Shown here piece after piece: positions 3,730-7,324 of a stretch of 7,324 bases of DNA (position 1 is the first letter of the stretch; every line of letters starts with the position of its first letter). This DNA comes from Candidatus Woesearchaeota archaeon (lineage in GTDB: Archaea > Nanobdellota > Nanobdellia > SCGC-AAA011-G17 > UBA489). The notes beneath the pieces were generated by a model that worked only from the letters and a program-made list of their open reading frames with translations, did not search any database and was not told the origin of the DNA. The DNA lies in contig JAUXTV010000068.1 of NCBI GenBank assembly GCA_030679025.1, forward strand, positions 1 through 7,324, read 5' to 3'. The position numbers were made by a program, and so were the translations under genes.

Positions 3730-4242
3730 ATGCGACGTTTATCTCTATTTTTTGGTCTCGGAATCTCGCTATTAGTATTATTAGTAAGTGGATGTATCCA
3801 AATAAAGGAGCCAGTAGCTTGTACAGACGATGCTAAAGCATGTCCTGATGGAACCTATGTAGGTCGAGATTCCAACAACAACTGTCAATTTTATCCCTGT
3901 CCGCAACCAAGACAGTGTACTGAAGAGGTAAAGAATTGTCCAGGCGCATCAGCAGTTGGTCGTGACCCTTACAATAATTGTGAGTTCTATCCTTGCCCAA
4001 CAATACAAGCATGCACAAAAGAGTTAAAATCATGTCCTGGTGGTACTATGGTAAGTCGTAATCCTTCTAATAATTGTGAATTCTATGAGTGTCCACCAAC
4101 AACAAAAATAACTAAAATAAAATGTGAAAGCCAGAATGGTATAGTTGTTCTAAATCCTGGTGCTGGTGTTATGTGTCCACAAGGAAGAGTAATGATTGGC
4201 ACAGTAAACATCGGTGTTGAAAGCGGCATTTGTTGTAGATAA
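3730..4242 (+). CDS. Secreted lipoprotein with three cysteine-rich repeats
   Basis: The 170-aa protein begins with a basic and hydrophobic signal peptide ending in a lipobox, LVSGC (residues 18-22, C22), so it is probably lipid-anchored outside the cell. Three tandem repeats of about 32 residues follow, each with four cysteines in the pattern C-x6/7-C-x12/13-C-x4-C (C31/39/52/57, C63/70/84/89, C95/102/116/121) and the consensus C.....K.CPgG..VgRd..NNCeFYpCP. The C-terminal part (about 125-170) has a different layout with C132, C149 and a terminal C168-C169. The many paired cysteines imply disulfide bonding in the cell envelope, which fits the thiol/disulfide operon at 5008-6638. Ligand or substrate is unknown. 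The start is fixed by the TATA box 27 nt upstream. Confidence 0.82.
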   Translation: MRRLSLFFGLGISLLVLLVSGCIQIKEPVACTDDAKACPDGTYVGRDSNNNCQFYPCPQPRQCTEEVKNCPGASAVGRDPYNNCEFYPCPTIQACTKELKSCPGGTMVSRNPSNNCEFYECPPTTKITKIKCESQNGIVVLNPGAGVMCPQGRVMIGTVNIGVESGICCR

Positions 4243-4244
4243 CT

Positions 4245-4358
4245 ATGGCTCAAGATTTACAAAAAGATATTGAACAAGCTATTCAAGATGAGGAAGCTCT
4301 AGAAAAAGTGCTGGAAAGAAAAGAATTCTTAAGAAAAGCCTGGATTAAAAGAATATAA
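4245..4358 (+). CDS. 37-aa charged helical mini-protein
   Basis: An ATG 2 nt after the lipoprotein stop opens a 37-codon frame encoding MAQDLQKDIEQAIQDEEALE followed by KVLERKEFLRKAWIKRI. It is strongly charged, acidic in the first half and basic with a Trp in the second, and should form one amphipathic helix. It has no signal or membrane segment. It would be co-transcribed with the lipoprotein. No Shine-Dalgarno is visible, so translation would depend on coupling to the preceding gene. I do not recognise it. The protein-like composition and tight spacing favour a real gene, but the short length keeps this uncertain. Confidence 0.5.
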   Translation: MAQDLQKDIEQAIQDEEALEKVLERKEFLRKAWIKRI

Positions 4359-4383
4359 TAAGTGAATAAGTATAGTAAAAAGA

Positions 4384-4971
4384 TTAAGCAACAGGAAGCG
4401 AACTCAGCTTACTAAAAATATAGAAGCCTACGATTGCAAGTACTGCTAAAAGAATAAGGGAAAGAGCCAAAGGAATCAAATATATCAACAAAACTTTTTT
4501 CTTAGATAAACCATGCACTTGTTGTGTTCCTATAATCAATAAAACTAGACTATAAATAAAACTAAACAAACCTAAAACTGGAATCCAACCCAAGAGGTAG
4601 CCAGGAGTACTGCTATAAGTAAATAACTGATAGGTTTTTGTATAAGGTGCTCGTCCACCAAAAATAAGAATCCAAATATGAAGTATGCCAGCACAAACAA
4701 AACTTGCTCCTAAACCTAAAATGAAAGTAATAAGACTGGTAAGGATCTGTTGACCAAAAGTAGGCATTGCTATTTGATCTCCGAAGAGTTTCGTTAAGAA
4801 AGTAAAAAAAGGAGTATAAATAGGTGAAATTATGAGTCCTAAGACAGTTCCTAAAAAAGAAACAATTGCAAAATACTTGAATGCTGTTTTGACGCCCTGT
4901 TCTTTCTTCAAATGGGAGAAAAAAGAAGTTGGCTGAAATAAAACTATTTTTACTTTGTCAATGAATCGCAT
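4384..4971 (-). CDS. Yip1-like multi-pass membrane protein
   Basis: The 195-aa protein starts with a cytoplasmic segment MRFIDKVKIVLFQPTSFFSHLKKEQGVKTAFKYF, then has about five hydrophobic segments (roughly 35-55, 72-105, 125-150, 157-187). The middle contains GGRAPYTKTYQLFTYSSTPGYLLGWIPVLG (105-134), characteristic of prokaryotic Yip1-domain proteins. Most such proteins have no known biochemical role; eukaryotic relatives act in membrane traffic. It lies downstream of the CcdA-like gene on the same strand, but a TATA box (4993-5000) 25 nt before the ATG indicates its own leaderless promoter. It could be read through from the upstream operon. The + strand mini-protein gene ends 25 nt away in convergent orientation. 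Confidence 0.75.
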   Translation of the reverse strand: MRFIDKVKIVLFQPTSFFSHLKKEQGVKTAFKYFAIVSFLGTVLGLIISPIYTPFFTFLTKLFGDQIAMPTFGQQILTSLITFILGLGASFVCAGILHIWILIFGGRAPYTKTYQLFTYSSTPGYLLGWIPVLGLFSFIYSLVLLIIGTQQVHGLSKKKVLLIYLIPLALSLILLAVLAIVGFYIFSKLSSLPVA

Positions 4972-4992
4972 AAAAGAAAGAGTATTGGAGAG

Positions 4993-5000
4993 TATATAAA
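4993..5000 (-). promoter_or_regulatory. TATA box of the Yip1-like gene
   Basis: On the minus strand TTTATATA is centred 25 nt before the ATG at 4971, in the 36-nt gap after the CcdA-like gene. Confidence 0.6.
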
Positions 5001-5007
5001 CATTTTC

Positions 5008-5721
5008 TTAGGTTAAGGTTAGTCCAATCCAGCCATTGCCCCATAAAATTAAGATAGCTCCCAAAGCAATTAATACTAATCCTATAGCTAGTCGCATCCA
5101 TTTCTTTTCTTTGTCTTTCCAATCCTTCATCTTCTTGGTGCTGACTCCAAAATAAGCCAAGAATAAGATAACTATCAAAGGTAGGACAAAGATAAAATTA
5201 TAGACAACCAACAACCAGAAAACTTCTAGACTAAATCCAATTTTTGCTAGTAAAGTAGTAATTGCTAAATAAGGTCCTCCAGTGCAGGGTAATTCTACAG
5301 CAGCTACAAATGCTCCTAGGATAATGGCTCCAGGAATCGTGACATGGTGCATATATTTTTTGATTTGTTTCAAACGTTTTGCAGGGATGCGCAGGCTTAA
5401 TCCTTGTCCATACCACCAGAAATCTTTGACTTCCAAGAGCCCTAAGATGATGACTAATCCTCCAACAATCCAGCTTAACTCATCAGCAATATTCAACCGT
5501 TGAATAAAAAATAAGAGTCCAAATCCAGCAATAAGATAAGTCAAAAATACAGCCCCAATATAAATAATACCTACCCAGAGCATTTTTCTATGATTATGAG
5601 ACAAGCTGAGAAGTGTCGCGATCAATAAGATAAGAACACCTATAGCACAAGGATTAATAGAGTCTACTGCTGCTGTCCCAAACACGACTGGCCATGTAGG
5701 TAAGGAAATATTGAGAGCCAT
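5008..5721 (-). CDS. CcdA/DsbD-type transmembrane thiol-reductant transporter
   Basis: The 237-aa polytopic protein has the two hallmark motifs of the CcdA/DsbD transmembrane domain: DSINPCAIGVL (C25) and ELPCTGGPYL (C146). The two cysteines form the redox pair that carries electrons from a cytoplasmic thioredoxin to the outer face of the membrane. About six transmembrane segments are visible (roughly 26-42, 48-73, 82-97, 129-145, 165-191, 210-230). Length is typical of stand-alone CcdA. It starts 4 nt after the thioredoxin-like lipoprotein gene, with GTGAT a few bases before the ATG as a weak ribosome site. The natural partner is that lipoprotein, which it may keep reduced. It is the third gene of the VKOR operon. 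The family call is firm; direction of electron flow is inferred from relatives. Confidence 0.88.
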   Translation of the reverse strand: MALNISLPTWPVVFGTAAVDSINPCAIGVLILLIATLLSLSHNHRKMLWVGIIYIGAVFLTYLIAGFGLLFFIQRLNIADELSWIVGGLVIILGLLEVKDFWWYGQGLSLRIPAKRLKQIKKYMHHVTIPGAIILGAFVAAVELPCTGGPYLAITTLLAKIGFSLEVFWLLVVYNFIFVLPLIVILFLAYFGVSTKKMKDWKDKEKKWMRLAIGLVLIALGAILILWGNGWIGLTLT

Positions 5722-5725
5722 AAGA

Positions 5726-6118
5726 TCACTGTTTTTTTTGTGGCGCTGGACAGTCAGCTTTTGTTGCTAGTTCTTCAAATGTAGGAACACCAACTAACCA
5801 ATTGTCTTTGTTAGTGTCATCATTGAAGACAAAAGTAGCATATTTGTCAATGCCTTTTGCAATACAGAGTTCAGATTGTTCATTTTCACCGCGTGCATCG
5901 CATTCAACATAAGTAAGATATTTCATCGCACCAGCAAAGTTTTTCTTGACTTGCGCGCATTTAGGACACCAGAAAGTGCCATAAAATACTCCACCTTTTT
6001 CAGTAATGCATTGTGCTAATTGGTCAATCTCTTCTTGAGAATAACCTCCGGAACTGCATCCTGCAACGACAACAAGCATAGCGATAAATAATAGTATCAA
6101 TTTATTTGGATTTGCCAT
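5726..6118 (-). CDS. Thioredoxin-fold lipoprotein with WCPKC active site
   Basis: The 130-aa protein has a signal peptide with lipobox VVAGC (C21), so it is probably anchored on the outer face of the membrane. A thioredoxin-like domain follows, with YGTFWCPKC (active site C51-P-K-C54) and a cis-proline loop GVPTF (P112). It resembles the thioredoxin domains found fused to or beside VKOR proteins, with the 'AQCITEKGGVFYGTFWCPKC' layout. Extra cysteines C37, C73, C85 and C123 could give structural disulfides. Its start lies within the VKOR gene (17-nt overlap), and a GGAGG 7 nt upstream of ATG 6118 drives its translation. It is the likely soluble-side partner of VKOR (oxidation, DsbA-like) and/or CcdA (reduction); the sequence alone does not decide which. 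Confidence 0.87.
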   Translation of the reverse strand: MANPNKLILLFIAMLVVVAGCSSGGYSQEEIDQLAQCITEKGGVFYGTFWCPKCAQVKKNFAGAMKYLTYVECDARGENEQSELCIAKGIDKYATFVFNDDTNKDNWLVGVPTFEELATKADCPAPQKKQ

Positions 6119-6638
6119 GGTTCATCCTCCAGACTATGATTAAGGAAACAATAAGTACAATGTCAAGTACTATGCAGAATATGCAATAAGTTTGTAAGAG
6201 AAAGTGTTGAATCAAAAATAAGTAAAATCCATAGAGTACGCCAAAAATTAAAATACCTTGCATCCAGCTCAATGTCTTGTTTGCAGGAATCCACAAAAAG
6301 CCTTTGGTATGTTGATATGCTCGCAATAAGAGGAATAAGAAAATTAAGGTCAAGAATCCTAAAAAAGCATTGGAAACTAATAATTCCACGACAGGTCCAT
6401 ATTGAGTTAAATTAATCAAAGGAATATTCCATCCAAAGTCAATAGTCATCAAGTAAGAGATTCCATCAAGAGTTGCATAAGGACTTTTATTGACAATACC
6501 GCAGTCAAAAGAGCTGCCAAAAGTGCAGAATTTGCTTGCAGAAGGTGAGAAATGTTCATAAGTTAAGAATAAGGAGACTAGCATACCTAAAATAAATAGG
6601 ACATAGAGTCCTTTATGAGACTTTTTTGTTTTGATCAC
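6102..6638 (-). CDS. VKOR-family disulfide-forming membrane protein
   Basis: The 178-aa protein has the prokaryotic VKOR pattern: a first membrane helix (about 10-27), a periplasmic-side loop with C38 and C46 (FCTFGSSFDCGIVNKSPYATLDGIS), helices about 88-107 and 124-147, and the active-site pair C152-I-F-C155 in TYCIFCIVLD inside the last helices. VKOR oxidises a thioredoxin-like partner and passes electrons to a quinone; whether this organism has a quinone is unknown. The start is GTG 6638, set by GAGGT 6 nt upstream in a leader of about 17 nt after the TATA box at 6676-6685. It is the first gene of the VKOR-thioredoxin-CcdA operon and is divergent from the HxlR regulator. The usual GIP after the loop is GIS here. 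Confidence 0.88.
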   Translation of the reverse strand: MIKTKKSHKGLYVLFILGMLVSLFLTYEHFSPSASKFCTFGSSFDCGIVNKSPYATLDGISYLMTIDFGWNIPLINLTQYGPVVELLVSNAFLGFLTLIFLFLLLRAYQHTKGFLWIPANKTLSWMQGILIFGVLYGFYLFLIQHFLLQTYCIFCIVLDIVLIVSLIIVWRMNHGKSK

Positions 6639-6661
6639 TCCGATACCTCTTTTTTCTAAGA

Positions 6662-6675
6662 TAAGAAATTCCTTA
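6662..6675. promoter_or_regulatory. Imperfect palindrome at the VKOR promoter
   Basis: TAAGAAATTCCTTA is a 14-bp palindrome with one mismatched pair, between the minus-strand TATA box (6676-6685) and the predicted VKOR transcription start near 6655, a typical repressor position. HxlR binding is inferred only from location. Confidence 0.4.
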
Positions 6676-6685
6676 CTTTATATAT
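6676..6685 (-). promoter_or_regulatory. TATA box of the VKOR operon
   Basis: On the minus strand ATATATAAAG predicts transcription starting near 6655, giving a leader of about 17 nt with the GAGGT ribosome site. Confidence 0.6.
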
Positions 6686-6714
6686 CTTGTGTCGTAGAAA
6701 TGTCCGTAAAAAGC

Positions 6715-6723
6715 TATATAAAT
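6715..6723 (+). promoter_or_regulatory. TATA box of the HxlR-type regulator
   Basis: TATATAAAT predicts transcription from about 6744, giving a leader of about 10 nt before ATG 6754. It excludes the upstream ATG and alternative starts in the same open frame. Confidence 0.6.
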
Positions 6724-6730
6724 AGTTTAG

Positions 6731-6740
6731 TTTCTAGAAA
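6731..6740. promoter_or_regulatory. Palindromic operator candidate at the hxlR promoter
   Basis: TTTCTAGAAA is a perfect 10-bp palindrome between the TATA box (6715-6723) and the start of the HxlR-type gene, a position suited to autoregulation. Confidence 0.45.
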
Positions 6741-6753
6741 GAAAGTGGTCTCT

Positions 6754-7104
6754 ATGAAACAATGTGCTGTCTTCGAAGCTGCAGAATTATTGGGGAAAAA
6801 ATGGACCTTTCCTTTGTTGCAGCAAATAGAATTGCATGGCGGCAAAGGATTTAATGAGCTCATGCGGCAGATGAGAACAATAAGTCCTAAAATTCTTACA
6901 GAGCGGTTGAAAGCTTTAGAAGAACAACGCATAATTAAAAAAGAAACAACAGAAAAAGATCAAGCAAGAACTTCTTATTTCATTACAGAAAAAGGAAAAG
7001 AATTGCAGAAGCTCTTAACACAATTTCGTGCATGGAGTACAAAATATGATGCAACCATTGCTGGATGTGAAGAAAGAGAATGTGTTCAGTGTGAAAAATA
7101 TTAA
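6754..7104 (+). CDS. HxlR-family winged-helix regulator, probable redox sensor
   Basis: The open frame extends upstream to 6631, but ATG 6754 begins the family homology (MKQCAVFEAAELLGKKWTFP) and lies just after a TATA box, giving a 116-aa protein, the normal HxlR length. The HxlR core is clear: LLGKKWTFPLLQQI, FNELMRQMRTISPKILTERLKALEEQRIIKKE and the wing SYFITEKGKELQ. C4 occupies the N-terminal position used as redox-sensing cysteine in several bacterial HxlR regulators (for example YodB and HypR). Three more cysteines cluster at the C-terminus (C105, C110, C113). The gene is divergent from the VKOR-thioredoxin-CcdA operon, with palindromes at both promoters, so it most likely controls that operon and itself (inference). 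Confidence 0.85.
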   Translation: MKQCAVFEAAELLGKKWTFPLLQQIELHGGKGFNELMRQMRTISPKILTERLKALEEQRIIKKETTEKDQARTSYFITEKGKELQKLLTQFRAWSTKYDATIAGCEERECVQCEKY

Positions 7105-7126
7105 CTATCTTTTGGGAAAGGATATC

Positions 7127-7138
7127 TTTATATAAATA
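7127..7138 (+). promoter_or_regulatory. TATA box of the last gene
   Basis: TTTATATAAATA predicts transcription from about 7157, with a leader of about 18 nt carrying GAGGTGG. Confidence 0.55.
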
Positions 7139-7174
7139 AGCTCATAAGCAAAGAATAAGAAGAGGTGGTTAGGA

Positions 7175-7324
7175 ATGAATACTACAGAAAAAGCAATGTG
7201 GGCATTGCGCATTGGTATTTTTGGTACTTTTTTAGGTCATGGTGTATTCGCTTTGATGGTTAAACAAAGTTGGATACCTTATTTCACTGCATTAGGATTT
7301 TCTGAATCATTTGCTATTACTGCA
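7175..7324 (+). CDS. N-terminus of an unidentified membrane protein (partial)
   Basis: ATG 7175 follows GAGGTGG (7162-7168) by 6 nt and opens a frame running off the window end: 50 codons beginning MNTTEKAMWALRIGIFGTFL. A hydrophobic segment (about residues 8-28, with Gly-His in LGHGVF) is followed by a short loop KQSWIPYFTALGFSES and the beginning of another hydrophobic stretch. This looks like the start of a small polytopic membrane protein, possibly DoxX-like, but I cannot assign it firmly. It has its own promoter downstream of the HxlR gene on the same strand. Confidence 0.65.
   Translation, partial: MNTTEKAMWALRIGIFGTFLGHGVFALMVKQSWIPYFTALGFSESFAITA

Noticed and set aside
3833..4033. 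Minus-strand 66-codon frame inside the Cys-repeat lipoprotein
   Set aside because: The + strand repeats and signal peptide explain the sequence; the antisense frame is a by-product of the repeated coding pattern.
3730..4121. Possible CRISPR-like array from the regularly spaced repeats
   Set aside because: The spacing comes from three protein-coding repeats with diverged DNA in one reading frame; there are no identical repeats with unique spacers, and no cas genes.
5231..5503. Frames of 61 and 73 codons overlapping the CcdA-like gene
   Set aside because: They overlap the conserved ELPCTGG region in other frames, with no promoter or ribosome site.
6714..6932. Minus-strand 72-codon frame opposite the HxlR gene
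   Set aside because: Shadow of the HxlR helix-turn-helix coding sequence.

Overview
The window looks archaeal. AT-rich TATA elements sit about 25-27 nt upstream of many start codons (75-84, 914-921, 3700-3708 on +; 2047-2054, 2271-2280, 3377-3385, 4993-5000 on -), so those mRNAs look leaderless. A second group has Shine-Dalgarno sites of the GGAGG/GGAGGTGA type. The AT-rich composition, very small genes, DUF5678-type protein, PadR and HxlR regulators, and a VKOR/thioredoxin/CcdA set would fit a DPANN-type archaeon (Woesearchaeota-like). That placement is inference from style and gene content, not a proven assignment.

Left part (1-1700). The window opens in the last codons of an unknown gene. 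Next comes a MntA-type minimal nucleotidyltransferase (105-398) overlapping a HepT/HEPN toxin gene. The toxin gene is broken by an exact 19-bp tandem duplication (511-548), so an intact antitoxin sits beside a dead toxin. The cassette is bracketed by a 54-nt direct repeat (1-54 and 839-892, one mismatch) that contains the 3' end of the upstream gene, as if a mobile toxin-antitoxin cassette had landed in that gene's end and regenerated it. After the cassette comes a two-gene unit: a DUF5678-like protein and a retropepsin-like aspartic protease, followed by a strong hairpin.

Middle part (1700-4360). A cysteine-containing PadR regulator (minus strand) has a perfect palindrome TTGGATATCCAA between its TATA box and its start. 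The same half-site occurs twice at the promoter of a nearby small CxxxCC protein (2356-2523), suggesting a PadR/small Cys-protein circuit. A hypothetical 66-aa gene lies between them. Then follow an FMN nitroreductase, a convergent orphan HicB-like protein, a 42-aa double-CxxC mini-protein with a perfect Shine-Dalgarno, and a lipoprotein with three Cys-rich repeats followed by a 37-aa helical mini-protein.

Right part (4384-7324). On the minus strand lie a Yip1-like membrane protein with its own promoter and, upstream of it, a compact operon: VKOR -> thioredoxin-fold lipoprotein -> CcdA/DsbD-type transporter. The three overlap or are separated by 4 nt. This is an extracytoplasmic thiol/disulfide system with an oxidising (VKOR) and a reducing (CcdA) membrane component around one thioredoxin. 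A cysteine-bearing HxlR regulator is transcribed divergently, and palindromes sit in operator position at both promoters, so redox-responsive control is a reasonable hypothesis. The window ends in the N-terminus of another membrane protein. No stretch longer than 300 bases lacks a gene or gene remnant.
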